A program made the position numbers and the translations under genes. From Balanoglossus misakiensis (Eukaryota; Hemichordata): a stretch of DNA of 64,000 nucleotides. Positions 26,633-42,120 of this stretch are shown here, piece by piece; position 1 is the first letter of the stretch; every line of letters begins with the position of its first letter. The notes below the pieces were generated by a model that made no database searches, was not told the origin of the DNA, and was given only the letters and a program-made list of their open reading frames with translations. Location of the stretch: the NCBI GenBank assembly GCA_040954595.2, contig CM082589.2, forward strand, positions 9,796,001 through 9,860,000, written 5' to 3'.

Positions 26633-29600
26633 GTGTTTGGAAACAACCATGGAAATTTTAGAACTATCTCTCGATCTAAAGTTGACAAGTTTCTTATGCG
26701 CATAGGCCTATTACGTGTTCTGCGCCTCACAACAGAATTCGGTAAATAAACGAGGCTGTTTGGAAGCAACAATGGAAATTTTAGAACTATCCGTCGATCT
26801 ACGGAGTATAGTGGAAAACGTTCATATGCGCATAGGCCTATATATGTGTTCTGCGCATCACAACAGAATTTTGTAAACAATCGAGGATGTGTTTGGAAGC
26901 AATCATGGAAATTTTAGAACTATCCGTCGATCTACAGAGTCTAGTGGGAAACTTTCTTATGCGCATAGGCATATGTATGTGTTCAGCGCATCACAACAGA
27001 ATTTTGTAAATGAACGAGGCTGTGTTTGGAAACAACCATGGAAATTTTACAACTATCCGTCGATCTACGGAGTCTGGTGGAAAACTTTCTTATGCGCATA
27101 GGCCTATTACGTGCTCTGCGCCTCACAACAGAATTCGGTAAATAAACGAGGCTGTTTGGAAGCAACCATGGACATTTTAGAACTATCCGTCGATCTACAG
27201 AGTCTAGTGGAAAAATGTCTTATGCGCATAGGCCTGTCATGTGTTCTGCGCCTCACAACAGAAATCGGTAAATAAACGAGGCTGTTTGGAAGCAACCATG
27301 GAAATTGTACAACTATCCGTCGATCTACAGAGTCTAGTGGAAAACGTTCTTATGCGCATAGGCCTATCTATGTGTTATGCGCATCACAACAGAAATCGGT
27401 AAATAAACGAGGCTGTATTTTGAAGCAACCATGAAATTTAACAACTATCCGTCGATCTACAGAGTCTGGTGGAAAACTTCCTTATGCGCATAGACCTATT
27501 ACGTGTTCTGCGCCTCACAACAGAATTCCGTAAATAAACGATGCTGTTTGGAAGCAACCATGGAAATTGTACAACTATCCGTCGATCTACAGAGTCTAGT
27601 GGAAAACGTTCTTATGCGCATAGGCCTATCTATGTGTTATGCGCATCTCAACAGAAATCGGTAAATAAACGAGGCTGTGTTTGGAAGCAACCATGGACAT
27701 TTTAGAACTATCTACAGAGTCTATAGTGGAAAACTTTCTTATGCACATATGCCTATCTATGTGTTCTGCGCCTCACAACAGAAATCGGTAAATAAACGAG
27801 GCTGTTTAAAAGCAACCATGGAAATTTTACAGCTATCCGTCGATCTACAGAGTCTAGTGGAAACGTTCTTATGCGCATAGGCCTATATATGTGTTCTGCG
27901 CATCACAACAGAATTTTGTAAACAAACGAGGCTGTGTTTGGAAGCAACCATGGACATTTTAGAACTATCTCTCGATCTACAGAGTCTATAGTGGAAAACT
28001 TTCTTATGCACATATGCCTATCTATGTGTTCTGCGCCTCACAACAGAATTCGGTAAATAAACGAGGCTGTTTGGAAGCAACCATGGAAATTTTACAACTA
28101 TCCGTCGATCTACAGAGTCTAGTGGAAAACGTTATTATGCGCATAGGCCTATATATGTGTTCTGCGCATCACAACAGAATTTTGTAAACAAACGAGGCTG
28201 TGTTTGGAAGCAACCATGGAAATTTTAGAACTATCTCTCGATCTACAGAGTCTAGTGGAAAACTTTATTATGCACATATGCCTATCTATGTGTTCTGCGC
28301 ATCACAACAGAAATCGGTAAATAAACGAGGCTGTTTGGAAGCAACCATGGAAATTTTACAACTATCCGTCGATCTACAGAGTCTGGTGGAAAACTTTCTT
28401 ATGCGCATAGGCATATGTATGTGTTCTACGCATCACAACAGAATTCGGTAAATAAACGAGGCTGTTTGGAAACAACCATGGAAATTTTTGAACTATCCGT
28501 TGATCTAAAGTTGAAAAGTTTTTTATGCGCATAGGCCTATCTATGTGTTCTGCGCCTCACAACAGAAATCGGTAAATAAACGAGGCTGTTTGGAAGCAAC
28601 CATGGAAATTTTACAACTATCTCTCGATCTACAGAGTCTATAGTGGAAAACTTTCTTATTCACATATGCCTATCTATGTGTTCTGCGCCTCAAAACAGAA
28701 TTCCGCAAATAAACGAGGCTGTTTGGAAGCAAACATGGAAGTTTTAGAACTATCTCTCGATCTACAGTGTATAGTGGAAAACGTTCATATGCGCATAGGC
28801 CTATCTATGTGTTCTGCGCATCACAACAGAATTTTGTAAACAATCGAGGATGTGTTTGGAAGCAATCATGGAAATTTTAGAACTATCCGTCGATCTACAG
28901 AGTCTAGTGGAAACTTTCTTATGCGCATAGGCATATGTATGTGTTCAGCGCATCACAACAGAATTTTGTAAATGAACGAGGCTGTGTTTGGAAACAACCA
29001 TGGAAATTTTACAACTATCCGTCGATCTACGGAGTCTGGTGGAAAACTTTCTTATGCGCATAGGCCTATTACGTGCTCTGCGCCTCACAACAGAATTCGG
29101 TAAATAAACGAGGCTGTTTGGAAGCAACCATGGAAATTTTAGAACTATCCGTCGATCTACAGAGTCTAGTGGAAAAATGTCTTATGCGCATAGGCCTATC
29201 ATGTGTTCTGCGCCTCACAACAGAAATCGGTAAATAAACGAGGCTGTTTGGAAGCAACCATGGAAATTGTACAACTATCCGTCGATGTACAGAGTCTAGT
29301 GGAAAACGTTATTATGCGCATAGGCCTATATATGTGTTATGCGCATCACAACAGAAATCGGTAAATAAACGAGGCTGTATTTGGAAGCAACCATGAAATT
29401 TTACAACTATCCGTCGATCTACAGAGTCTGGTGGAAAACTTCCTTATGCGCATAGACCTATTACGTGTTCTGCGCCTCACAACAGAATTCGGTAAATAAA
29501 CGATGCTGTTTGGAAGCAACCATGGAAATTGTACAACTATCCGTCGATCTACAGAGTCTAGTGGAAAACGTTCTTATGCGCATAGGCCTATCTATGTGTT

Positions 29601-32600
29601 ATGCGCATCACAACAGAAATCGGTAAATAAACGAGGCTGTGTTTGGAAGCAACCATGGACATTTTAGAACTATCTCTCGATCTACAGAGTCTGTAGTGGA
29701 AAACTTTCTTATGCACATATGCCTATCTATGTGTTCTGCGCCTCACAACAGAATTCGGTAAATAAACGAGGCTGTTTGGAAGCAACCATGGAAATTTTAC
29801 AGCTATCCGTCGATCTACAGAGTCTAGTGGAAACGTTCTTATGCGCATAGGCCTATATATGTGTTCTGCGCATCACAACAGAATTTTGTAAACAAACGAG
29901 GCTGTGTTTGGAAGCAACCATGGACATTTTAGAACTATCTCTCGATCTACAGAGTCTATAGTGGAAAACTTTATTATGCACATATGCCTATCTATGTGTT
30001 CTGCGCCTCACAACAGAATTCGGTAAATAAACGAGGCTGTTTGGAAGCAACCATGGAAATTTTACAACTATCCGTCGATCTACAGAGTCTAGTGGAAAAC
30101 GTTATTATGCGCATAGGCCTATATATGTGTTCTGCGCATCACAACAGAATTTTGTAAACAAACGAGGCTGTGTTTGGAAGCAACCATGGAAATTTTAGAA
30201 CTATCTCTCGATCTACAGAGTCTAGTGGAAAACTTTATTATGCACATATGCCTATCTATGTGTTCTGCGCATCACAACAGAAATCGGTAAATAAACGAGG
30301 CTGTTTGGAAGCAACCATGGAAATTTTACAACTATCCGTCGATCTACAGAGTCTGGTGGAAAACTTTCTTATGCGCATAGGCCTATTACGTGCTCTGCGC
30401 CTCACAACAGAATTCGGTAAATAAACGAGGCTGTTTGGAAGCAACCATGGACATTGTACAACTATCCGTCGATCTACAAAGTCTAGTGGAAACGTTCTTA
30501 TGCGCATAGGCCTATCAATGTGTTATGCGCATCACAACAGAAATCGGTAAATAAACGAGGCTGTATTTGGAAGCAACCATGAAATTTTACAACTATCCGT
30601 CGATCTACAGAGTCTAGTGGAAAAATGTCTCATGCGCATAGGCCTATCATGTGTTCTGCGCCTCACAACAGAAATCGGTAAATAAACGAGGCTGTTTGGA
30701 AGCAACCATGGAAATTTTACAGCTATCCGTCGATCTACAGAGTCTAGTGGAAAACGTTCTTATGCGCATAGGCCTATCTATGTGTTATGCGCATCACAAC
30801 TTAAATCGGTAAATAAACGAGGCTGTGTTTGGAAGCAACCATGGACATTTTAGAACTATCTCTCGATCTACAGAGTCTGTAGTGGAAAACTTTCTTATGC
30901 ACATATGCCTATCTATGTGTTCTGCGCCTCACAACAGAATTCGGTAAATAAACGAGGCTGTTTGGAAGCAACCATGGAAATTTTACAGCTATCCGTCGAT
31001 CTACAGAGTCTAGTGGAAAACGTTATTATGCGCATAGGCCTATATATGTGTTCTGCGCATCACAACAGAATTTTGTAAACAAACGAGGCTGTGTTTGGAA
31101 GCAACCATGGACATTTTAGAACTATCTCTCGATCTACAGAGTCTATAGTGGAAAACTTTCTTATGCACATATGCCTATCTATGTGTTCTGCGCCTCACAA
31201 CAGAATTCGGTAAATAAACGAGGCTGTTTGGAAGCAACCATGGAAATTTTACAACTATCCGTCGATCTACAGAGTCTAGTGGAAAACTTTATTATGCACA
31301 TATGCCTATCTATGTGTTCTGCGCATCACAACAGAAATCGGTAAATAAACGAGGCTGTTTGGAAGCAACCATGGAAATTTTACAACTATCCGTCGATCTA
31401 CAGAGTCTGGTGGAAAACTTTCTTATGCGCATAGGCCTATTACGTGCTCTGCGCCTCACAACAGAATTCGGTAAATAAACGAGGCTGTTTGGAAGCAACC
31501 ATGGAAATTTTAGAACTATCCGTCGATCTACAGAGTCTAGTGGAAAAATGTCTTATGCGCATAGGCCTATCATGTGTTCTGCGCCTCACAACAGAAATCG
31601 GTAAATAAACGAGGCTGTTTGGAAGCAACCATGGAAATTGTACAACTATCCGTCGATCTAAAGAGTCTAGTGGAAAACGTTCTTATGCGCATAGGCCTAT
31701 CTATGTGTTATGCGCATCACAACAGAAATCGGTAAATAAACGAGGCTGTATTTGGAAGCAACCATGAAATTTTACAACTATCCGTCGATCTACAGAGTCT
31801 GGTGGAAAACTTCCTTATGCGCATAGACCTATTACGTGTTCTGCGCCTCACAACAGAATTCGGTAAATAAACGAGGCTGTTTGGAAGCAACCATGGACAT
31901 TGTAGAACTATCCGTCGATCTACAAAGTCTAGTGGAAACGTTCTTATGCGCATAGGCCTATCAATGTGTTATGCGCATCACAACAGAAATCGGTAAATAA
32001 ACGAGGCTGTATTTGGAAGCAACCATGAAATTTTACAACTATCCGTCGATCTACAGAGTCTAGTGGAAAAATGTCTCATGCGCATAGGCCTATCATGTGT
32101 TCTGCGCCTCACAACAGAAATCGGTAAATAAACGAGGCTGTTTGGAAGCAACCATGGAAATTTTACAGCTATCCGTCGATCTACAGAGTCTAGTGGAAAA
32201 ATGTCTCATGCGCATAGGCCTATCATGTGTTCTGCGCCTCACAACAGAAATCGGTAAATAAACGAGGCTGTTTGGAAGCAACCATGGAAATTTTACAGCT
32301 ATCCGTCGATCTACAGAGTCTAGTGGAAACGTTCTTATGCGCATAGGCCTATATATGTGTTCTGCGCATCACAACAGAATTTTGTAAACAAACGAGGCTG
32401 TGTTTGGTAGCAACCATGGACATTTTAGAACTATCTCTCGATCTACAGAGTCTATAGTGGAAAACTTTCTTATGCACATATGCCTATCTATGTGTTCTGC
32501 GCCTCACAACAGAATTCGGTAAATAAACGAGGCTGTTTGGAAGCAACCATGGAAATTTTACAACTATCCGTCGATCTACAGAGTCTAGTGGAAAACGTTA

Positions 32601-35600
32601 TTATGCGCATAGGCCTATATATGTGTTCTGCGCACCACAACAGAATTTTGTAAACAAACGAGGCTGTGTTTGGAAGCAACCATGGACATTTTAGAACTAT
32701 CTCTCGATCTACAGAGTCTATAGTGGAAAACTTTCTTATGCACATAGGCCTATCAATGTGTTCTGTGCCTCACAACAGAATTCGGTAAATAAACGAGGCT
32801 GTTTGGAAGCAACCATGGAAATTTTAGAACTGTCCGTCGATCTACAGAGTCTAGTGGAAAACGTTCTTATGCGCATAGGCCTATATATGTGTTCTGCGCA
32901 TCACAACAGAATTTTGTAAACAAACGAGGCTGTGTTTGGAAGCAACCATGGAAATTTTAGAACTATCTCTCGATGTACAGAGTCTATAGTGGAAAACTTT
33001 CTTATGCACATATGCCTATCTATGTGTTCTGCGCCTCAAAACAGAATTCCGTCAATAAACGAGGCTGTTTGGAAGCAACCATGGACATTTTAGAACTATT
33101 CGTCGATCTACGGAGTCTAGTGGAAAACTTTCTTATGCGCATAGGCATATGTATGTGTTCTACGCATCACAACAGAATTCGGTAAATAAACGAGGCTGTT
33201 TGGAAACAACCATGGAAATTTTTGAACTATCCGTTGATCTAAAGTTGAAAAGTTTTTTATGCGCATAGGCCTATCTATGTGTTCTGCGCCTCACAACAGA
33301 AATCGGTAAATAAACGAGGCTGTTTGGAAGCAACCATGGAAATTTTACAACTATCTCTCGATCTACAGAGTCTATAGTGGAAAACTTTCTTATTCACATA
33401 TGCCTATCTATGTGTTCTGCGCCTCAAAACAGAATTCCGCAAATAAACGAGGCTGTTTGGAAGCAAACATGGAAGTTTTAGAACTATCTCTGGATCTACA
33501 GTGTATAGTGGAAAACGTTCATATGCGCACAGGCCTATCTATGTGTTCTGCGCATCACAACAGAATTTTGTAAACAATCGAGGATGTGTTTGGAAGAAAT
33601 CATGGAAATTTTAGAACTATCCGTCGATCTACAGAGTCTAGTGGGAAACTTTCTTATGCGCATAGGCATATGTATGTGTTCAGCGCATCACAACAGAATT
33701 TTGTAAATGAACGAGGCTGTGTTTGGAAACAACCATGGAACTTTTACAACTATCCGTCGATCTACGGAGTCTGGTGGAAAACTTTCTTATGCGCATAGGC
33801 CTATTGCGTGCTCTGCGCCTCACAACAGAATTCGGTAAATAAACGAGGCTGTTTGGAAGCAACCATGGAAATTTTAGAACTATCCGTCGATCTACAGAGT
33901 CTAGTGGAAAAATGTCTTATGCGCATAGGCCTATCATGTGTTCTGCGCCTCACAACAGAAATCGGTAAATAAACGAGGCTGTTTGGAAGCAACCATAGAA
34001 ATTGTACAACTATCCGTCGATCTACATAGTCTAGTGGAAAACGTTCTTATGCGCATAGGCCTATCTATGTGTTATGCGCATCACAACAGAAATCGGTAAA
34101 TAAACGAGGCTGTATTTGGAAGCAACCATGAAATTTTACAACTATCCGTCGATCTACAGAGTCTGGTGGAAAACTTCCTTATGCGCATAGACCTATTACG
34201 TGTTCTGCGCCTCACAACAGAATTCGGTAAATAAACGATGCTGTTTGGAAGCAACCATGGAAATTGTACAACTATCCGTCGATCTACAGAGTCTAGTGGA
34301 AAACGTTCTTATGCGCATAGGCCTATCTATGTGTTATGCGCATCACGACAGAAATCGGTAAATAAACGAGGCTGTGTTTGGAAGCAACCATGGACATTTT
34401 AGAACTATCTCTCGATCTACAGAGTCTATAGTGGAAAACTTTCTTATGCACATATGCCTATCTATGTGTTCTGCGCCTCACAACAGAAATCGGTAAATAA
34501 ACGAGGCTGTTTAAAAGCAACCATGGAAATTTTACAGCTATCCGTCGATCTACAGAGTCTAGTGGAAACGTTCTTATGCGCATAGGCCTATATATGTGTT
34601 CTGCGCATCATAACAGAATTTTGTAAACAAACGAGGCTGTGTTTGGGAGCAACCATGGACATTTTAGAACTATCTCTCGATCTACAGAGTCTATAGTGGA
34701 AAACTTTCTTATGCACATATGCCTATCTATGTGTTCTGCGCCTCACAACAGAAATCGGTAAATAAACGAGGCTGTTTAAAAGCAACCATGGAAATTTTAC
34801 AGCTATCCGTCGATCTACAGAGTCTAGTGGAAACGTTCTGATGCGCATAGGCCTATATATGTGTTCTGCGCATCACAACAGAATTTTGTAAACAAACGAG
34901 GCTGTGTTTGGAAGCAACCATGGACATTTTAGAACTATCTCTCGATCTATAGAGTCTATAGTGGAAAACTTTCTTATGCACATATGCCTATCTATGTGTT
35001 CTGCGCCTCACAACAGAATTCGGTAAATAAACGAGGCTGTTTGGAAGCAACCATGGAAATTTTACAACTATCCGTCGATCTACAGAGTCTAGTGGAAAAC
35101 GTTATTATGCGCATAGGCCTATATATGTGTTCTGCGCATCACAACAGAATTTTGTAAACAAACGAGGCTGTGTTTGGAAGCAACCATGGAAATTTTAGAA
35201 CTATCTCTCGATCTACAGAGTCTAGTGGAAAACTTTATTATGCACATATGCCTATCTATGTGTTCTGCGCATCACAACAGAAATCGGTAAATAAACGAGG
35301 CTGTTTGGAAGCAACCATGGAAATTGTACAACTATCCGTCGATCTACAGAGTCTGGTGGAAAACTTTCTTATGCGCATAGGCCTATTACGTGCTCTGCGC
35401 CTCACAACAGAATTCGGTAAATAAACGAGGCTGTTTGGAAGCAACCATGGAAATTTTAGAACTATCCGTCGATCTACAGAGTCTAGTGGAAAAATGTCTT
35501 ATGCGCATAGGCCTATCATGTGTTCTGCGCCTCACAACAGAAATCGGTAAATAAACGAGGCTGTTTGGAAGCAACCATGGAAATTGTACAACTATCCGTC

Positions 35601-38600
35601 GATCTACAGAGTCTAGTGTAAAACGTTCTTATGCGCATAGGCCTATCTATGTGTTATGCGCATCACAACAGAAATCGGTAAATAAACGAGGCTGTATTTG
35701 GAAGCAACCATGAAATTTTACAGCTATCCGTCGATCTACAGAGTCTAGTGGAAACGTTCTTATGCGCATAGGCCTATATATGTGTTCTGCGCATCACAAC
35801 AGAATTTTGTAAACAAACGAGGCTGTGTTTGGTAGCAACCATGGACATTTTAGAACTATCTCTCGATCTACAGAGTCTATAGTGGAAAACTTTCTTATGC
35901 ACATATGCCTATCTATGTGTTCTGCGCCTCACAACAGAATTCGGTAAATAAACGAGGCTGTTTGGAAGCAACCATGGAAATTTTACAACTATCCGTCGAT
36001 CTACAGAGTCTAGTGGAAAACGTTATTATGCGCATAGGCCTATATATGTGTTCTGCGCATCACAACAGAATTTTGTAAACAAACGAGGCTGTGTTTGGAA
36101 GCAACCATGGACATTTTAGAACTATCTCTCGATCTACAGAGTCTATAGTGGAAAACTTTCTTATGCACATAGGCCTATCTATGTGTTCTGCGCCTCACAA
36201 CAGAAATCGGTAAATAAACGAGGCTGTATTTGGAAGCAACCATGAAATTTTACAACTATCCGTCGATCTACAGAGTCTAGTGGAAAAATGTCTCAAGCGC
36301 ATAGGCCTATCATGTGTTCTGCGCCTCACAACAGAAATCGGTAAATAAACGAGGCTGTTTGGAAGCAACCATGGAAATTTTACAGCTATCCGTCGATCTA
36401 CAGAGTCTAGTGGAAACGTTCTTATGCGCATAGGCCTATATATGTGTTCTGCGCATCACAACAGAATTTTGTAAACAAACGAGGCTGTGTTTGGTAGCAA
36501 CCATGGACATTTTAGAACTATCTCTCGATCTACAGAGTCTATAGTGGAAAACTTTCTTATGCACATATGCCTATCTATGTGTTCTGCGCCTCACAACAGA
36601 AATCGGTAAATAAACGAGGCTGTTTAAAAGCAACCATGGAAATTTTACAGCTATCCGTCGATCTACAGAGTCTAGTGGAAACGTTCTTATGCGCATAGGC
36701 CTATATATGTGTTCTGCGCATCACAACAGAATTTTGTAAACAAACGAGGCTGTGTTTGGAAGCAACCATGGACATTTTAGAACTATCTCTCGATCTATAG
36801 AGTCTATAGTGGAAAACTTTCTTATGCACATATGCCTATCTATGTGTTCTGCGCCTCACAACAGAATTCGGTAAATAAACGAGGCTGTTTGGAAGCAACC
36901 ATGGAAATTTTACAACTATCCGTCGATCTACAGAGTCTAGTGGAAAACGTTATTATGCGCATAGGCCTATATATGTGTTCTGCGCATCACAACAGAATTT
37001 TGTAAACAAACGAGGCTGTGTTTGGAAGCAACCATGGAAATTTTAGAACTATCTCTCGATCTACAGAGTCTAGTGGAAAACTTTATTATGCACATATGCC
37101 TATCTATGTGTTCTGCGCATCACAACAGAAATCGGTAAATAAACGAGGCTGTTTGGAAGCAACCATGGAAATTTTACAACTATCCGTCGATCTACAGAGT
37201 CTGGGGAAAACTTTCTTATGCGCATAGGCCTATTACGTGCTCTGCGCCTCACAACAGAATTCGGTAAATAAACGAGGCTGTTTGGAAGCAACCATGGAAC
37301 TTTTAGAACTATCCGTCGATCTACAGAGTCTAGTGGAAAAATGTCTTATGCGCATAGGCCTATCATGTGTTCTGCGCCTCACAACAGAAATCGGTAAATA
37401 AACGAAGCTGTTTGGAAGCAACCATGGAAATTGTACAACTATCCGTCGATCTACAGAGTCTAGTGTAAAACGTTCTTATGCGCATAGGCCTATCTATGTG
37501 TTATGCGCATCACAACAGAAATCGGTAAATAAACGAGGCTGTATTTGGAAGCAACCATGAAATTTTACAGCAATCCGTCGATCTACAGAGTCTAGTGGAA
37601 ACGTTCTTATGCGCATAGGCCTATATATGTGTTCTGCGCATCACAACAGAATTTTGTAAACAAACGAGGCTGTGTATGGTAGCAACCATGGACATTTTAG
37701 AACTATCTCTCGATCTACAGAGTCTATAGTGGAAAACTTTCTTATGCACATATGCCTATCTATGTGTTCTGCGCCTCACAACAGAATTCGGTAAATAAAC
37801 GAGGCTGTTTGGAAGCAACCATGGAAATTTTACAACTATCCGTCGATCTACAGAGTCTAGTGGAAAACGTTATTATGCGCATAGGCCTATATATGTGTTC
37901 TGCGCATCACAACAGAATTTTGTAAACAAACGAGGCTGTGTTTGGAAGCAACCATGGACATTTTAGAACTATCTCTCGATCTACAGAGTCTATAGTGGAA
38001 AACTTTCTTATGCACATAGGCCTATCTATGTGTTCTGCGCCTCACAACAGAAATCGGTAAATAAACGAGGCTGTATTTGGAAGCAACCATGAAATTTTAC
38101 AACTATCCGTCGATCTACAGAGTCTAGTGGAAAAATGTCTCATGCGCATAGGCCTATCATGTGTTCTGCGCCTCACAACAGAAATCGGTAAATAAACGAG
38201 GCTGTTTGGAAGCAACCATGGAAATTTTACAACTATCCGTCGATCTACAGAGTCTAGTGGAAAACGTTATTATGCGCATAGGCCTATATATGTGTTCTGC
38301 GCATCACAACAGAATTTTGTAAACAAACGAGGCTGTGTTTGGAAGCAACCATGGACATTTTAGAACTATCTCTCGATCTACAGAGTCTATAGTGGAAAAC
38401 TTTCTTATGCACATAGGCCTATCTATGTGTTCTGCGCCTCACAACAGAAATCGGTAAATAAACGAGGCTGTATTTGGAAGCAACCATGAAATTTTACAAC
38501 TATCCGTCGATCTACAGAGTCTAGTGGAAAAATGTCTCATGCGCATAGGCCTATCATGTGTTCTGCGCCTCACAACAGAAATCGGTAAATAAACGAGGCT

Positions 38601-41600
38601 GTTTGGAAGCAACCATGGAAATTTTACAGCTATCCGTCGATCTACAGAGTCTAGTGGAAACGTTCTTATGCGCATAGGCCTATATATGTGTTCTGCGCAT
38701 CACAACAGAATTTTGTAAACAAACGAGGCTGTGTTTGGTAGCAACCATGGACATTTTAGAACTATCTCTCGATCTACAGAGTCTATAGTGGAAAACTTTC
38801 TTATGCACATATGCCTATCTATGTGTTCTGCGCCTCACAACAGAATTCGGTAAATAAACGAGGCTGTTTGGAAGCAACCATGGAAATTTTACAACTATCC
38901 GTCGATCTACAGAGTCTAGTGGAAAACGTTATTATGCGCATAGGCCTATATATGTGTTCTGCGCATCACAACAGAATTTTGTAAACAAACGAGGCTGTGT
39001 TTGGAAGCAACCATGGACATTTTAGAACTATCTCTCGATCTACAGAGTCTATAGTGGAAAACTTTCTTATGCACATAGGCCTATCTATGTGTTCTGTGCC
39101 TCACAACAGAATTCGGTAAATAAACGAGGCTGTTTGGAAGCAACCATGGAAATTTTACAACTATCCGTCGATCTACAGAGTCTAGTGGAAAACGTTCTTA
39201 TGCGCATAGGCCTATATATGTGTTCTGCGCATCACAAAAGAATTTTGTAAACAAACGAGGCTGTGTTTGGAAGCAACCATGGACATTTTAGAACTATCTC
39301 TCGATCTACAGAGTCTATAGTGGAAAACTTTCTTATGCACATAGGCCTATCTATGTGTTCTGTGCCTTACAACAGAATTCGGTAAATAAACGAGGCTGTT
39401 TGGAAGCAACCATGGAAATTTTACAACTATCCGTCGATGTACAGAGTCTAGTGGAAAACGTTATTATGCGCATAGGCCTATATATGTGTTCTGCGCATCA
39501 CAACAGAATTTTGTAAACAAACGAGGCTGTGTTTGGAAGCAACCATGGACATTTTAGAACTATCTCTCGATCTACAGAGTCTATAGTGGAAAACTTTCTT
39601 ATGCACATATGCCTATCTATGTGTTCTGCGCCTCAAAACAGAATTCCGTAAATAAACGAGGCTGTTTGGAAACAACCATGGAAATTTTAGAACTATCCGT
39701 TGATCTAAAGTTGAAAAGTTTTTTATGCGCATAGGCCTATCTATGTGTTCTGCGCCTCACAACAGAAATCGGTAAATAAACGAGGCTGTTTGGAAGCAAC
39801 CATGGAAATTTTACAACTATCTCTCGATCTACAGAGTCTATAGTGGAAAACTTTCTCATTCACATATGCCTATCTATGTGTTCTGCGCCTCAAAACAGAA
39901 TTCCGCAAATAAACGAGGCTGTTTGGAAGCAAACATGGAAGTTTTAGAACTATCTCTCGATCTACAGTGTATGGTGGAAAACGTTCATATGCGCATAGGC
40001 CTATCTATGTGTTCTGCGCATCACAACAGAATTTTGTAAACAAACGAGGCTGTGTTTGGTAGCAACCATGGACATTTTAGAACTATCTCTCGATCTACAG
40101 AGTCTATAGTGGAAAACTTTCTTATGCACATATGCCTATCTATGTGTTCTGCGCCTCACAACAGAATTCGGTAAATAAACGAGGCTGTTTGGAAGCAACC
40201 ATGGAAATTTTACAACTATCCGTCGATCTACGGAGTCTGGTGGAAAACTTTCTTATGCGCATAGCCCTATATATGTGTTCTGCGCATCACAACAGAATTC
40301 GTAAACAAACGAGGTTGTTTGGAAGCAACCATGGAAATTTTACAACTATCCGTCGATCTACAGAGTCTAGTGGAAAAATGTCTTATGCGCATTGGCCTAT
40401 CATGTGTTCTGCGCCTCACAACAGAAATCAGTAAATAAACGAGGCTGTTTGGAAGCAACCATGGAAATTTTACAACTATCAGTCCATCTACAGAGTCTGG
40501 TGGAAAACTTTCTTATGCGCATAGGCCTATAACGTGTTCTGCGCCTAACAACAGAATTCGGTAAATAAACGAGGCTGTTTGGAAGCAACCATGGAAATTT
40601 TACAACTATCCGTCGATCTACAGAGTCTGGTGGAAAACTTTCTTATGCGCATAGGCCTATAACGTGTTCTGCGCCTAACAACAGAATTCGGTAAATAAAC
40701 GAGGCTGTTTGGAAGCAACCATGGAAATTTTACAACTATCCGTCGATCTACAGAGTCTAGTGGAAAACGTTATAATGCGCATAGGCCTATCTATGTGTTA
40801 TGCGCATCACAACAGAAATCGGTAAATAAACGAGGCTGTATTTGGAAGCAACCATGAACATTTTACAACTATCCGTCGATCTACAGAGTCTAGTGGAAAA
40901 CGTTCTTATGCGCATAGGCCTATATATGTGTTCTGCGCATCACAACAGAATTCGGTAAACAAACGAGGTTGTTTGGAAGCAACCATGGACATTTTACAAC
41001 TATCCGTCGATCTACAGAGTCTAGTGGAAAAATGTCGTATGCGCATAGGCCTATCATGTGTTCTGCGCCTCAAAACAGAATTCCGTAAATAAACGAGGCT
41101 GTTTGCAAGCAAACATGGAAATTTTACAGCTATCCGTCGATCTACAGAGTCTAGTGGAAAACGTTCTTTTGCGCATAGGCCTATATATGTGTTATGCGCA
41201 TCACAACAGAAATCGGTAAATAAACGAGGCTGTATTTGGAAGCAACCATGGACATTTTACAACTATCCGTCGATCTACAGAGTCTTGTGGAAAACTTTCT
41301 AATGCGCATAGGCCTATTACGTGTTCTGCGCCTCACAACAGAATTCCGTAAATAAACGAGGCTGTTTGGAAGCAACCATGGAAATGTTAGAACTATCCGT
41401 CGATCTACAGAGTCTAGTGGAAAAATGTCTTATGCGCATAGGCCTATCATGTGTTCTGCGCCTCACAACAGAAATCGGTAAATAAACGAGGCAGTTTGGA
41501 AGCAACCATGGAAATTTTACAGCTATCCGTCGATCTACAGAGTCTAGTGGAAAACGTTCTTTTGCGCATAGGCCTATATATGTGTTCTGCGCATCACAAC

Positions 41601-42120
41601 AGAATTTTGTAAACAAACGAGGCTGTGTTTGGAAGCAACCATGGACATTTTAGAACTATCTCTCGATCTACAGAGTCTATAGTGGAAAACTTTCTTATGC
41701 ACATATGCCTATCTATGTGTTCTGCGCCTAAAAACAGAATTCCGTAAATAAACGAGGCTGTTTGGAAGCAAACATGGCAATTTTACAGCTATCCGTGGAT
41801 ATACAGAGTCTAGTGGAAAACGTTCTTATGCGCATAGGCCTATATATGTGTTCTGCGCATCACAACAGAAATCGGTAAATAAACGAGGCTGTTTGGAAGC
41901 AACCATGGAAATTTTACAACTATCTCTCGATCTACAGAGTCTATAGTGGAAAACTTTCTTATTCACATATGCCTATCTATGTGTTCTGCGCCTCAAAACA
42001 GAATTCCGCAAATAAACGAGGCTGTTTGGAAGCAAACATGGAAGTTTTAGAACTATCTCTCGATCTACAGTGTATAGTGGAAAACGTTCATATGCGCATA
42101 GGCCTATCTATGTGTTCTGC